Assembly: GCF_016466415.2 (NCBI RefSeq)
Contig: NZ_CP066771.1
Location: 1,364,001 to 1,428,000, forward strand
Origin: Ralstonia pickettii
GTDB taxonomy: Bacteria; Pseudomonadota; Gammaproteobacteria; Burkholderiales; Burkholderiaceae
Direction of reading: 5' to 3'
DNA length: 64,000 bases
Shown: piece after piece, positions 20,998-30,004 of the stretch
How the letters are laid out: every line of letters starts with the position of its first letter
Numbering within the stretch: position 1 is the stretch's first letter
Notes under the pieces: model-generated
Database searches by the model: none
Told to the model about the DNA's origin: nothing
What the model saw: the letters and a program-made list of their open reading frames with translations, nothing else
Position numbers and translations under genes: made by a program

Positions 20998-21465
20998 ATG
21001 CCGTTCATCATTGCCGCGCTCGCGTTGGTTGGTCTGCTGATCTACGGCGCGCTCCGGCTGTATGCGGGCGTTGCCGCGGCATACGGCGCGGTGGCGGGCG
21101 GCGCGGCGGTGCTGCTGGCTGTGGCGCTGCTGGCCGGCGCAGTCGTTACTTTCATCCGGCGTTATCGCGCCGTTCATGGCGTGAACGTGAAAGGCCAGCG
21201 AATTGTGTCGCTCAGTGCAAGCTGGGGGCAGGTCGCGGTCGATGCCGAACAAAAGCGCGGGACGCTGCAGTTGCACGGGCAGGGCGCCCGTTTTCTCTTT
21301 GCCGATATTGTCGGCGCCGACGCGGTCGAGCGCGAGGGCGCCTGGACGCTGGTGCTACGCCTGAAGCATCAGGCGCAGGCCGATTGGCTGATCCCGATGC
21401 GCAACCGCCGGGAAGCGCACCGCTGGGCGAAGATCTTCGCGCTGGCGGCGAGCCAGGAACTTTGA
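20998..21465 (+). CDS. small membrane-anchored hypothetical protein
   Basis: The product is 155 residues long. Two hydrophobic stretches at residues 1-25 (MPFIIAALALVGLLIYGALR) and 30-55 (VAGGAAVLLAVALLAGAVVTF) suggest a membrane hairpin, followed by a soluble domain of about 95 residues rich in beta-type sequence (LHGQGARFLFADIVGADAVE) and ending with a helix. CAAGGAG is placed well before the ATG. No family was recognised. Confidence 0.65.
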   Translation: MPFIIAALALVGLLIYGALRLYAGVAAAYGAVAGGAAVLLAVALLAGAVVTFIRRYRAVHGVNVKGQRIVSLSASWGQVAVDAEQKRGTLQLHGQGARFLFADIVGADAVEREGAWTLVLRLKHQAQADWLIPMRNRREAHRWAKIFALAASQEL

Positions 21466-21486
21466 CCGGCGCGTTGGGTTGACCGC

Positions 21487-22209
21487 TTATTCGGTCGTAC
21501 TCGGATTCCAGAACGCCTGCGCCACGTGCGGCTGCGATTGCAGCGACGCCACGATGCGGTCCAGCTCGGATGCGTTCACGGCGGTCGACATCAGCATGGC
21601 TTCAATTTCCACGTGGTCGTCGCCAAACGGTTCGACCGACAGATCGCTGATCGGGTAGCTCGCTTCTTCGAGCAGGCGTTCCAGATCGGCAAGTGCCTCC
21701 TTCTGGCGTTCGCTGGTCGAGATGACGCACATGGTGTACGTGACTTCGCTCGCCTGGTTGTCCAGCGGCGTGCGGTTGATGCGATCCACCACCGGCCGCA
21801 GCAGGATGTTCGAGGCCAGCACGAACAGCGTAATGAGAATGGCCTGCCCAATGAGATCGGAGCCGGTCGCCGCACCCACAGCGGCGGAGCCCCAGAGCGT
21901 GGCGGCGGTGTTCAGCCCGCGCACGTTCAGCCCTTCCTTCATGATGGTGCCGGCCCCCAGAAAGCCGACGCCCGACACCACATAGGCGATCACGCGGGTG
22001 GTGTCCGATGCGGTGCCGATCTGCGCCGCCATGTCGACGAACGCCGATGCGGCCACCGCCACCAGCGCATTGGTGCGCAGCCCCGCAGTCCGCTGTCTTA
22101 CCTGCCGTTCAAAGCCGATGAGTGAGCCCAGCGCAAAGGCCGAGGCAAGGCTGATGAACGAATCCACCAGCGTGGCGATATTGAGATGGGCGAGGGCTTG
22201 CAGCGTCAT
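21487..22209 (-). CDS. MgtC/SapB family membrane protein
   Basis: The 240-residue product has about four or five N-terminal helices containing the MgtC signature LGSLIGFERQVRQRTAGLRT and GVGFLGAGTIMKEGLNVRGL, then a cytoplasmic C-terminal domain of about 85 residues with ACT-like features. MgtC-type proteins modulate P-type or F-type ATPases and help growth at low magnesium in some pathogens; many SapB-type homologues are uncharacterised. The ATG at 22209 follows a GGAG site; a longer frame upstream would add 24 hydrophilic residues without support. Confidence 0.85.
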   Translation of the reverse strand: MTLQALAHLNIATLVDSFISLASAFALGSLIGFERQVRQRTAGLRTNALVAVAASAFVDMAAQIGTASDTTRVIAYVVSGVGFLGAGTIMKEGLNVRGLNTAATLWGSAAVGAATGSDLIGQAILITLFVLASNILLRPVVDRINRTPLDNQASEVTYTMCVISTSERQKEALADLERLLEEASYPISDLSVEPFGDDHVEIEAMLMSTAVNASELDRIVASLQSQPHVAQAFWNPSTTE

Positions 22210-22308
22210 CGGCGGCTCCTTGTTGTGGTGACCGGAGTCTTGGTGAAGGGCGCCGATGGTTATAGCACGGCGCCATGACACGCCGTGCGGGCCGTGGAGG
22301 CCGGACGG

Positions 22309-23412
22309 CTACTTATAGTCCCACCGCATCTGCTCGGGGATCGGCACGGCGTCCGACGTCTCGAGGCAGCGGTCGAGATAAGCGAGCAGGGAGCGCGGCT
22401 GGAAGCCGGTCTCCTGCACCAGCCGCGTGTTGTCGAACACGTAGCTCATGCTGGCGAACTTGGCATACAGGTGGATGCAGCGCGCGACCAGTCGCACGTT
22501 GCCATCGCCCGTCAAGCTCAGGAATTTACGCGCCAATGCTTTCTCGGCGATTTTTTCCTGGTACACGTAGCCGGCCAGCGCCTGCGCGTCTTCTTCTGGC
22601 GTCTTGCAACGCTTGAAGCGCGGGTACAGCGTTTCGATGCGCTCGGAGTTCGCGTCGCCGGCGCTGATGTGGTACAGGTCGTGCGCCAGCGTCGGCTTGG
22701 TCGCCAGCTGCACGATGCCTTCGGCGCAATCGTCCACGGGCAGGATGTCGACGCGGTCGGACAGCCGGCAACTGAACGTTTCGAGCATCGCCACCATGCG
22801 CAGCATCCAGAAAATGCTGCCCGACGGTTCGCACCCCAGCGTGCTGTGCCCCACCACGATGGACGGCCGCACCACCACCAACGGCAACTCGGGCACCGCT
22901 TCGCGCAGCTTCAGTTCGGCCATGCCCTTGGAATACGTGTACGGCACCGCGTGCTGTTGCAGCGCGGGCACACTCCAGCTTTCGCTGACATGGCGATTGG
23001 CCAGTTGGCCGCACGACATGGCCGTGCCGATCTGCATGAACCGCTTCAGGCGTTTGCCTTGCGCCGCCAGCCGGCCCAGCGCCAGCACGCCCTCAACGTT
23101 GGTTTCCCACAGCGACGGATGGTTCGAGAACGTTGCCAGCGCCGCGCAGTTGATGATGACTTCCGGATCGCCCAGCTCGGCCGCTCCGGCCTCGCGCAGG
23201 TCGAATGGCACGATTTGCGATTCGGTAATGGCGTTCAGCGTGCCGGGTGCGAATTCGAAACGCCGCAGGTTGCTGCGCAGCCGCGCTAACCCGTCTGCGG
23301 GCGTGTCGCCGCGCACGGCAAAGCGCGTGTCAGCCAGCAAACCTTTGGCTGCCAGATTGGCGGCAATGGCACCGCCCACGAAACCGGTGGCACCGGTCAG
23401 CAAAATACTCAT
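22309..23412 (-). CDS. extended SDR / NAD-dependent epimerase-like protein
   Basis: The 367-residue product has the Rossmann glycine motif TGATGFVGGAIAANL at residues 6-20, an INCAALATFSNH segment, a YTYSKGMAE active-site Tyr/Lys pair near residue 175, and VVVRPSIVVGHSTLG. This pattern resembles the thioester-reductase / male-sterility branch of extended SDRs, which act on lipids or carrier-bound substrates. No biosynthetic neighbours specify a substrate. Confidence 0.8.
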   Translation of the reverse strand: MSILLTGATGFVGGAIAANLAAKGLLADTRFAVRGDTPADGLARLRSNLRRFEFAPGTLNAITESQIVPFDLREAGAAELGDPEVIINCAALATFSNHPSLWETNVEGVLALGRLAAQGKRLKRFMQIGTAMSCGQLANRHVSESWSVPALQQHAVPYTYSKGMAELKLREAVPELPLVVVRPSIVVGHSTLGCEPSGSIFWMLRMVAMLETFSCRLSDRVDILPVDDCAEGIVQLATKPTLAHDLYHISAGDANSERIETLYPRFKRCKTPEEDAQALAGYVYQEKIAEKALARKFLSLTGDGNVRLVARCIHLYAKFASMSYVFDNTRLVQETGFQPRSLLAYLDRCLETSDAVPIPEQMRWDYK

Positions 23413-23441
23413 GCGAGAAAACTAGATTTTCTTGGGGGGCA

Positions 23442-23462
23442 AAACGGGGGACCGTCCCGTTT
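23442..23462 (-). other. weak hairpin in the 23413-23662 gap
   Basis: AAACGGG and CCCGTTT are separated by 7 bases and followed on the minus strand by one further T. It may end transcripts coming from xdhC. The rest of this 250-bp gap shows nothing I can support. Confidence 0.3.
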
Positions 23463-23662
23463 GCAAACAACACGGCTGCTGCCGCACCGGTACGGGGCAA
23501 GGGGCAGGTAAGTCGTGCCAAATGATGCCGCGAACACGAAACGAAGTTCGTGGCCCGCTGGGTTCGCACAATGCGATGCGGCAAACTTACGCCCAATCGG
23601 CGATATATAAGAATGTAACCTTTCAGGCGCCTTTCGGCATCCCATTCGATCAGAGGGTTGAC

Positions 23663-24694
23663 TCAGCTTTGCGGCACAGCGCAGCTTGACGCGGCGTTGG
23701 CGGCAATCTCGCGCGCCGCCTTGGCGCCTTCGACCTGCAGGATGGTCGGCAGCGACACGCCGTTCTTGGCAGCCGTGACTTCGGCCAGGATCGAGATGGC
23801 GATTTCCGGCGGCGTGCGGCTGCCGATGTAGATGCCGACCGGCCCATGCAGGCGCGCCAGCTCGGCATCACTCAGGTCGAATTCCTTGAGGCGCTCGCGG
23901 CGGTTGGCGTTGTTGCGGCGGCTGCCGAGCGCGCCGACGTAGAACGCGGGCGTCTTGAGCGCTTCCATGAGTGCGAGGTCGTCGAGCTTGGGGTCGTGGG
24001 TGAGCGCGATGACGGCGCAGCGCTCGTCGAGCTTCATGGCCATCACCGTGTCGTCGGGCATGGTGCGGACCATGGCCACGCCGGGAATCGACCACTCCTC
24101 GCTGTATTCCTCGCGCGGGTCGCAGACGGTGATCTGGTAATCCAGGCCCACGGCGATCTGGCACAGGTAGCGCGAAAGCTGTCCCGCACCAATGACGAGC
24201 ATCCGGTAGCGCGGCCCGTGAATCGTCACGAGGCGCGCTTCGTCGAACTGAAGGCCGTCGGTGACGGTGGCGTGCTGCAGCGTTGCGGCGCCGGTCGCCA
24301 TGTCAAGCGTGCGGGCGACGAGCTGACCGGCTTCCACGGCGCGCAGCAGGGCGTCGATTCCGCTGGAAGCGTTTAGCGGCTCCAGCACGAGTTGCAGCGT
24401 GCCACCGCAAGGCAGCCCAAAACGATGCGCTTCTTCAGCGCTGATGCCGTATTTGACGGCTTCGGGCTTGGTGTAATGCAGGCCTTCGCGGCGCACGCGG
24501 TCGATGAGGTCGTCTTCAATGCAGCCGCCCGAGACCGAGCCGATGACGACGCCGTCATCGCGCAGCGCAAGCATCGCACCCTCGGGCCGCGGCGACGAAC
24601 CCCACGTTTTGACCACCGTGACGAGCAGCACGCGCCGCCCCTGTTCCAACCAGCGCACGCTGGTTTTCAAGACTTCAAGATCGACGCTGTCCAT
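23663..24694 (-). CDS. xdhC: XdhC/CoxI family molybdenum-enzyme maturation protein
   Basis: The 343-residue product belongs to the XdhC/CoxF family, which binds molybdenum cofactor and loads it in its sulfurated form onto xanthine-dehydrogenase-family enzymes. The N-terminal domain has VVKTWGSSPRPEGAMLALRD and GSVSGGCIEDDLI (conserved Cys), and the C-terminal Rossmann-like domain has LVIGAGQLSRYLCQIA, VIALTHDPKLDDLALMEAL and the family ending GPVGIYIGSRTPPEIAISIL. It follows coxG and probably serves the molybdenum hydroxylase encoded upstream on the same strand. Confidence 0.88.
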   Translation of the reverse strand: MDSVDLEVLKTSVRWLEQGRRVLLVTVVKTWGSSPRPEGAMLALRDDGVVIGSVSGGCIEDDLIDRVRREGLHYTKPEAVKYGISAEEAHRFGLPCGGTLQLVLEPLNASSGIDALLRAVEAGQLVARTLDMATGAATLQHATVTDGLQFDEARLVTIHGPRYRMLVIGAGQLSRYLCQIAVGLDYQITVCDPREEYSEEWSIPGVAMVRTMPDDTVMAMKLDERCAVIALTHDPKLDDLALMEALKTPAFYVGALGSRRNNANRRERLKEFDLSDAELARLHGPVGIYIGSRTPPEIAISILAEVTAAKNGVSLPTILQVEGAKAAREIAANAASSCAVPQS

Positions 24695-24750
24695 GATGCG
24701 TTGGCTGCGCTTTCGCGCGCTTCAGTGATGTGTTGCGGGGAATGGACCGA

Positions 24751-25425
24751 TTATGCCCCGTGGTGCAAAAACAGGTAGGCGGCTGCCACGGCCACCACCG
24801 CAACGATGATCCACGGCCATGGATTACGCGGCTGGAGCGCGGGGCTGACGTCGGGTGCGTGGCCGGGCGGTGCGCCGTGGGCCTGCAACTGGCCAGCGGC
24901 CAAGTCCGGAATTGCCTGTGTGGCCGGCATGTCGTCGACCGGAGTGGCATGTCCGTCGACGCCAGCCGAATCTGTGGGGCCGAATTCTGCCGCGAAACGC
25001 TGGAAGAACTCGTCCGCCAGTTTGCGAGCGGCGCCGTCGACAAGCCGTGAGCCGATTTGCGCAAGCTTGCCGCCCACCTGCGCCGTTGCGGTGTAAGAGA
25101 GCCGCGTGACCGTGGGGCCTTCTGGCGTGAGCTGCACCTGGGCGCTGCCCTTGCCGAAGCCGGCCGCGCCGCCCTGGCCGTCGAAATGCAGCGTGTAGCT
25201 GCGCGGCGGCGCCACGTCGGCCAGTTCCATGCGCCCCTTGAAACGCGCCTTGACGGGCCCGACGGCGGCGGTCATCGCAATGTCGTAGGCGGGGTTGGCG
25301 CCTGCCTCGGCAGCGGTGATGCTCTCGCAGCCGGGAATGCAGCGTTGCAGCACGGCCGGGTCGTTCAGCGCATCCCAGGCGGTCTGCAGGGGCACGGGCA
25401 GGAGATGGGTCTGGGTCAGTTCCAT
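24751..25425 (-). CDS. coxG: CoxG-type SRPBCC membrane anchor protein
   Basis: The 224-residue product begins MELTQTHLLPVPLQTAWDAL and has the CoxG/SRPBCC lipid-binding fold through about residue 150 (CIPGCESITA; VKARFKGRMELADV; TAQVGGKLAQIGSRLVDGAA). A Pro/Ala-rich linker and one C-terminal helix (WIIVAVVAVAAAYLFLHHG) follow. CoxG anchors CO dehydrogenase to the membrane in carboxydotrophs. The gene is intact. Its first 260 bp plus 56 bp upstream are repeated in mirror image immediately upstream, so its natural promoter or operon link to coxE is lost or hidden. Confidence 0.85.
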   Translation of the reverse strand: MELTQTHLLPVPLQTAWDALNDPAVLQRCIPGCESITAAEAGANPAYDIAMTAAVGPVKARFKGRMELADVAPPRSYTLHFDGQGGAAGFGKGSAQVQLTPEGPTVTRLSYTATAQVGGKLAQIGSRLVDGAARKLADEFFQRFAAEFGPTDSAGVDGHATPVDDMPATQAIPDLAAGQLQAHGAPPGHAPDVSPALQPRNPWPWIIVAVVAVAAAYLFLHHGA

Positions 25426-25797
25426 GGGGTGGTCGAGGGGGCGGGGGGGCGCCCGGCACCGCCCGTGTCGCGGACGCGGCGCGCCGCGTCCGCGACACGG
25501 GCGGTGCCGGGCGCCCCCCCGCCCCCTCGACCACCCCATGGAACTGACCCAGACCCATCTCCTGCCCGTGCCCCTGCAGACCGCCTGGGATGCGCTGAAC
25601 GACCCGGCCGTGCTGCAACGCTGCATTCCCGGCTGCGAGAGCATCACCGCTGCCGAGGCAGGCGCCAACCCCGCCTACGACATTGCGATGACCGCCGCCG
25701 TCGGGCCCGTCAAGGCGCGTTTCAAGGGGCGCATGGAACTGGCCGACGTGGCGCCGCCGCGCAGCTACACGCTGCATTTCGACGGCCAGGGCGGCGC
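25166..25797. repeat. perfect palindrome, two 316-bp arms, no spacer
   Basis: Bases 25166-25481 and 25482-25797 are exact reverse complements of each other by eye. The axis lies within GGCGCGCC at 25478-25485. Each arm carries the 5' part of coxG, so a second truncated coxG start reads rightward from 25538. Confidence 0.9.
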
Positions 25798-25852
25798 CAC
25801 GTCGGCCAGTTCCATGCGCCCCTTGAAACGCGCCTTGACGGGCCCGACGGCG
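25696..25852. repeat. second inverted repeat, 63-bp arms, 31-bp spacer
   Basis: Bases 25696-25758 pair perfectly with 25790-25852. The right arm is therefore also a direct copy of 25205-25267 within coxG. It begins at an eight-base self-complementary match (GCGCCGCC / GGCGGCGC) and overlaps the end of the larger palindrome. Confidence 0.85.
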
Positions 25853-25887
25853 TGCGCACGGGCACGGCGTTGGTGCCCGAAGCGGTA

Positions 25888-26436
25888 TCCGCTGTGATCG
25901 ACACCATCCAGATGGGCGTGCCGATTGCGCGCGTGGAGTTTGTCGACGCACTGGCCATCCGCGCGATCAACCAATACGACAAGCTCACGCTGCCCGAATT
26001 GCCGACGTTGTTCTTCGAATTTCACGGCTCGGAGCACGGCGTGCAGGAGCAGGCCGAGACCGTTCAGCAGATCGCTGCTGAACATAAAGGCCAAGGCTTC
26101 GAATGGGCAACACGCCCCGAAGACCGCAGCCGCCTGTGGAACGCCCGACACAACGCGTACTTCGCGTTCCTGCAGCTCAAGCCGGGCTGCCGCGCCGTCA
26201 CCACCGACGTGTGCGTGCCGATCTCGCGCCTGGCTGAATGCGTGGTCGAGACCGAGAAGGACCTGCTCGCCAGCGCGCTGCAACTGCCCGCCCCCATCGT
26301 CGGCCACGTGGGCGACGGCAACTTCCACGTTGCGCTGCTGATCGACCCGAACAAGCCGGAAGAACTGGAAGAGGCCGAGCGCATCAACCAGCGCATCGTC
26401 GCCCGTGCAATTGCCATGGACGGTACCTGCACGGGC
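25888..26436 (+). pseudogene. FAD-linked D-lactate dehydrogenase fragment, copy 1
   Basis: The frame encodes about 180 residues of the C-terminal half of a GlcD/DLD-type FAD-linked oxidase: DTIQMGVPIARVEFVDALAI, TLFFEFHGSEHGVQEQAE, CRAVTTDVCVPISRLAE and APIVGHVGDGNFHVALLIDP, ending in MDGTCTG, where the family continues EHGVG. Here the sequence instead turns back on itself. There is no start, no FAD domain and no natural end, so it cannot make enzyme. The left boundary is approximate. Confidence 0.75.
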
Positions 26437-26949
26437 GACGATGCGCTGGTTGATGCGCTCGGCCTCTTCCAGTTCTTCCGGCTTGTTCGGGTCGATCAGC
26501 AGCGCAACGTGGAAGTTGCCGTCGCCCACGTGGCCGACGATGGGGGCGGGCAGTTGCAGCGCGCTGGCGAGCAGGTCCTTCTCGGTCTCGACCACGCATT
26601 CAGCCAGGCGCGAGATCGGCACGCACACGTCGGTGGTGACGGCGCGGCAGCCCGGCTTGAGCTGCAGGAACGCGAAGTACGCGTTGTGTCGGGCGTTCCA
26701 CAGGCGGCTGCGGTCTTCGGGGCGTGTTGCCCATTCGAAGCCTTGGCCTTTATGTTCAGCAGCGATCTGCTGAACGGTCTCGGCCTGCTCCTGCACGCCG
26801 TGCTCCGAGCCGTGAAATTCGAAGAACAACGTCGGCAATTCGGGCAGCGTGAGCTTGTCGTATTGGTTGATCGCGCGGATGGCCAGTGCGTCGACAAACT
26901 CCACGCGCGCAATCGGCACGCCCATCTGGATGGTGTCGATCACAGCGGA
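26401..26949 (-). pseudogene. FAD-linked D-lactate dehydrogenase fragment, copy 2 (mirror)
   Basis: This is an identical fragment on the opposite strand, making up the right arm of the 559-bp inverted repeat. It is joined in frame upstream to a LysR-type helix-turn-helix fragment and, at its 3' side, to the reversed copy (reading RIVARAGTVHGNCTGDDAL through the spacer). It is non-functional for the same reasons as copy 1. Confidence 0.75.
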
Positions 26950-27085
26950 TACCGCTTCGGGCACCAACGCCGTGCCCGTGCGCACGAAGAGGTCTTCGCC
27001 CCACAGCTCTTCCAGATTCTTGATGCGGTGCGATACCGCGCTGGGCGTGACGGACAGCTCTTCGGCCGCGCGCGCTGCTTGCTGA
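26950..27085 (-). pseudogene. LysR helix-turn-helix fragment
   Basis: About 45 codons read ARAAEELSVTPSAVSHRIKN then LEELWGEDLFVRTG, which is the DNA-binding helix-turn-helix of a GcvA-type LysR protein. The segment lacks both the N-terminal start and the effector domain. It runs in the frame of the adjacent dehydrogenase fragment but is out of frame with coxE. It is probably copied from elsewhere in the genome. Confidence 0.65.
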
Positions 27086-28262
27086 ATTCCGGCCGTGCCA
27101 GTTCGTGCTCCAGCGCAGCGAGGCTGTCGAAATGGTGCGCCGGCACCATCACGTCGACATGCGGCAGGATGGCCCGCACGCCACGTGCCCGCGGCTCAAA
27201 GCCGGCAAAGCGCAATAGCGGGTTGAGCCAGACGATGCGATGGGCGAAGCGCGCCAGACGCGCCATTTCGGTGTCGAGCACGTCGATGTGCTCGTGGTCG
27301 AGCCCATCCGTCACGAGCAGGACGGTGGCACGGCCGGACAACGTGCGGCGCGCCCATTGGCGGTTGAACTCCGCCAATGCTGCACCGATGCGCGTGCCGC
27401 CCGACCAGTCGGGCACAAGCTGCGCGATGGCCTGCACGGCGACATCCGGATCACGCTCGCGCAACTGCCGGGAGACATTCGTCAGCCGCGTGCCAAACAG
27501 GAAAGCCTGGATGCGCTCCCGCGACTGCACCAGCGCATGGCAGTAGTACAGCACGGCGCGTGAATAGCGGCTCATCGAGCCGGAGATGTCGAGCAGCAGC
27601 ACCAACGGCGGTGTGCGGTCGACGGGCTGGCGGTATTTCCAGCCGGTCCACTCGCCGCCGGCGCGCACAGCCTGGCGGGCGGTGGCACGCAGGTCCGGAT
27701 GGCGCCCGCGCGAGGCCGCTTTGAGCCGCCGCGTGCGCTCCTGCGCCAGATGCACGCGCCGGCGGCGGATCATGTGTTGCAGCGTGCGCCATTCCGCCGC
27801 ATTGAGCGTGTCGAAGTCACGCGTGCGCAAGGCCTCGTTGGCGGAAAAGGCGAGCGGCGCCACGATGTCATGGCGTTCGCCATCGGGCGTGGGGCCCGGG
27901 GGCAGATGTGTCGAAGGCTGCGCGCGCAAGGCATCGGCCAGGCGGTTGCTGCGTGCCGCCGGAATGCCGCCACGCACCTTGGGCAGCAGCAGGGCGCGCA
28001 GCTTGCCCTCCCAATCCGGATCCCGCCAGAACACGTTGAAGGCCGCGTCGAACAGCGGGCGCTCGTCGGGGTGCGAGACGAGCAGGGCGGACAGCGCGGC
28101 TTTTACCTCGTCGCGGCGGCCGATGTCGATATGGCTCAGGGCTTCGATGGCGTCCACCGCGCGGGAGGGCGCCAGCGGCATGCCTGCGTTGCGCAGCAGC
28201 CGCACGAAATGCGTCACGTTGCGCGCCAGCATCGGACACTGCGTTGGTTCGGTCGCTTGCAT
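27084..28262 (-). CDS. coxE: CoxE-type von Willebrand factor A protein, foreign 3' end
   Basis: The product belongs to the CoxE/VWA_CoxE family that works with MoxR ATPases (CoxD) in maturing molybdenum-copper or molybdenum hydroxylases. It has an N-terminal helical region (MLARNVTHFVRLLRNAGMPL), and a VWA domain with the MIDAS motif LLLDISGSMSRYS near residue 215 and LVTDGLDHEH near 330. Recognisable sequence ends near HHFDSLAALEHELARPEF (codon about 393). From 27083 downward the frame runs on through the LysR-fragment DNA for about 48 unrelated codons to a stop at 26940. The true C-terminus may be lost by only a few residues. Confidence 0.8.
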
Positions 28263-28265
28263 GCC

Positions 28266-29162
28266 TTACTCCGGCAGCGCGGGGGCGGCCAGCAGTTGCT
28301 CGATGGTCGGCATATCGACGCGGGCCAGGTCGTCCTGGTACTTGAGCAGTACGCCCAGCGTGTCTTGCACGGACTGGGGATCAAGCTCCGTCACGTTCAG
28401 CGCCGCCAATGCGCGGCACCAGTCGATGGCTTCGGCAATGCCCGGGGCCTTGAACAGGTCGATACCGCGCAGACGGTGCACAAAATCGACCGCGCGCTGT
28501 TGCAGGCGGGCAGCCGTCTCGGGCGCGCGCTGCGCCACGATCTGCAGCTCCCGTGCCTTGTCGGGGTAGCCAATCCATTGATACAGGCAGCGCCGCTTGA
28601 GCGCGTCGTGCACCTCGCGTGTGCGGTTGGACGTCATGATGACCAGCGGAATCACCTGCGCGCGCACCGTGCCGAATTCGGGAATCGACACCTGGAAGTC
28701 GGACAGCAGCTCCAGTAAAAACGCCTCGAACGGTTCGTCGGCGCGGTCGATCTCGTCGATCAGCAGCACGCGTGGTGTCTCGGCATGGAGTGGGTCGGGC
28801 AGCAACGCCTGCAGTAGGGGGCGCTTGAGGAGGAATTCGTCGCGGTAGAGGGTGTCGGCGCGGGGTTTTTCGCCGGCGGCCTCGGCCAGGCGCAGTGCCA
28901 TGATCTGGCGCGGGTAGTCCCATTCATAGAGCGCGCTGGCGGTATCGAGCCCCTCGTAACATTGCAGCCGCAGCAGCGACGTGCCGAGCAGGCCAGCCGC
29001 CGCCTTCGCCAACTCGGTCTTGCCCACGCCGGGCTCGCCTTCCAGAAACAGCGGCCGCTGCATGCGCAACGCGAGGAACAGGGCCGTGGCCAGCTCACGG
29101 CTGGCGAAATAGCCCTGACCTTGCAGTTGCGCGATGCAGTCGTCGATGGAATCGACTGGCAT
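28266..29162 (-). CDS. coxD: MoxR-family AAA+ ATPase, CoxD-like
   Basis: The 298-residue AAA+ protein has Walker A GEPGVGKTELAK near residue 41, Walker B VLLIDEIDRADEPFEAFLLE, sensor 1 MTSNRTREV and an Arg-finger region ALKRRCLYQWI. CoxD-type MoxR proteins act with CoxE in active-site assembly of CO dehydrogenase. The start at 29162 places the conserved domain right after a short lead; frames extending upstream to 29360 overlap coxM. It lies 20 bp after coxM and 3 bp before coxE. Confidence 0.87.
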   Translation of the reverse strand: MPVDSIDDCIAQLQGQGYFASRELATALFLALRMQRPLFLEGEPGVGKTELAKAAAGLLGTSLLRLQCYEGLDTASALYEWDYPRQIMALRLAEAAGEKPRADTLYRDEFLLKRPLLQALLPDPLHAETPRVLLIDEIDRADEPFEAFLLELLSDFQVSIPEFGTVRAQVIPLVIMTSNRTREVHDALKRRCLYQWIGYPDKARELQIVAQRAPETAARLQQRAVDFVHRLRGIDLFKAPGIAEAIDWCRALAALNVTELDPQSVQDTLGVLLKYQDDLARVDMPTIEQLLAAPALPE

Positions 29163-29182
29163 GCCGTTCCTTGGGCGTGCGC

Positions 29183-29989
29183 TCAATGGTGGTGCGCCAA
29201 TGCCTGTTCGACCGCGCGCGCCGCCAATACCGGAATGAGGTGCGCCCGGTATTCCGGCGGGGCATGCAGATCGCCCACCAGATCGTCGGCCGGCACCACC
29301 ACCTTGCGTGCGGCTTCCGATGTAAAGCTGGCTGCCAGCGCCTGCTCCAGGGGCGTGCAACGGAACACGGACGGCGCCGCGCCCGTCACCGCCACACGCA
29401 CGTTGTTGCCCTTGCGGCTGATGAACACGCCCACCAGCGCAAAGCGCGACGCCGGATTGCGGAATTTCACGTAGGCCGCCTGGTCCGGCACGGGAAACTG
29501 CACCTCGGTGATGAGTTCGTCCGCAGCCAGCGCGGTTTCATACATGCCGAGGAAAAAGTCGTCCGCCGCGATGTTGCGCCGTTCGGTGACGACGGTGGCG
29601 TTCAGCCCGAGCACGGCGGCCGGGTAGCACGCCGCCGGGTCGTTGTTGGCGAGCGAGCCGCCGAGCGTGCCCATCGCGCGCACCTGGCGGTCGCCGATAC
29701 CGCCGGCCAGTTCCCCGAGCGCGGGCAGCATGCGGGCGATGTCGGCGCTGTCCGCCACATCGGCATGGCGTGTGGCAGCGCCCACCGTAATCACGCCGGG
29801 CTGCGTGCGAATGCCCGACATGCCCGGAATGCGCGTGACATCGACCAGCGTCGACGGCTGCGCCAACCGCAGTTTCATCGCAGCCAGCAGGCTCTGGCCG
29901 CCGCCGAGGTATTTGGCGTCGGCGTGCGTCTTCAGGGCGGTCACGGCGGTCTGGGCGTCGGTGGCTTTCTGGTACTCGAAGTCGTACAT
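29183..29989 (-). CDS. coxM: FAD-binding medium subunit of molybdenum hydroxylase
   Basis: The 268-residue product has the FAD-binding elements KYLGGGQSLLAAMKLRL near residue 29 and TLGGSLANNDPAACYPAA near residue 108, typical of CoxM / xanthine dehydrogenase medium subunits. It passes electrons from the 2Fe-2S subunit to FAD and on to the acceptor. Order S-L-M on the minus strand differs from the M-S-L order of classical form I cox operons. Confidence 0.88.
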   Translation of the reverse strand: MYDFEYQKATDAQTAVTALKTHADAKYLGGGQSLLAAMKLRLAQPSTLVDVTRIPGMSGIRTQPGVITVGAATRHADVADSADIARMLPALGELAGGIGDRQVRAMGTLGGSLANNDPAACYPAAVLGLNATVVTERRNIAADDFFLGMYETALAADELITEVQFPVPDQAAYVKFRNPASRFALVGVFISRKGNNVRVAVTGAAPSVFRCTPLEQALAASFTSEAARKVVVPADDLVGDLHAPPEYRAHLIPVLAARAVEQALAHHH

Positions 29990-30004
29990 GGTTCGCTCCT
30001 CTGC

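Larger units (their letters stand above)
25851..26986. repeat. third inverted repeat, 559-bp arms, 18-bp spacer
   Basis: Bases 25851-26409 and 26428-26986 are exact reverse complements, with the spacer at 26410-26427. The outer ends are the ten-base palindrome CGTGCGCACG. Each arm holds the same lactate-dehydrogenase fragment, facing outward-in on opposite strands. Confidence 0.9.

Noticed and set aside
25166-26986. Inverted repeats as ends of an insertion sequence or transposon
   Set aside because: No transposase is encoded, the repeats meet at their centres rather than bounding an element, and no target-site duplication was seen.
25057-27546. An 829-codon open frame on the plus strand
   Set aside because: It exists only because the palindromes mirror real coding sequence of coxG and the dehydrogenase; it mixes sense and antisense pieces and matches no protein.
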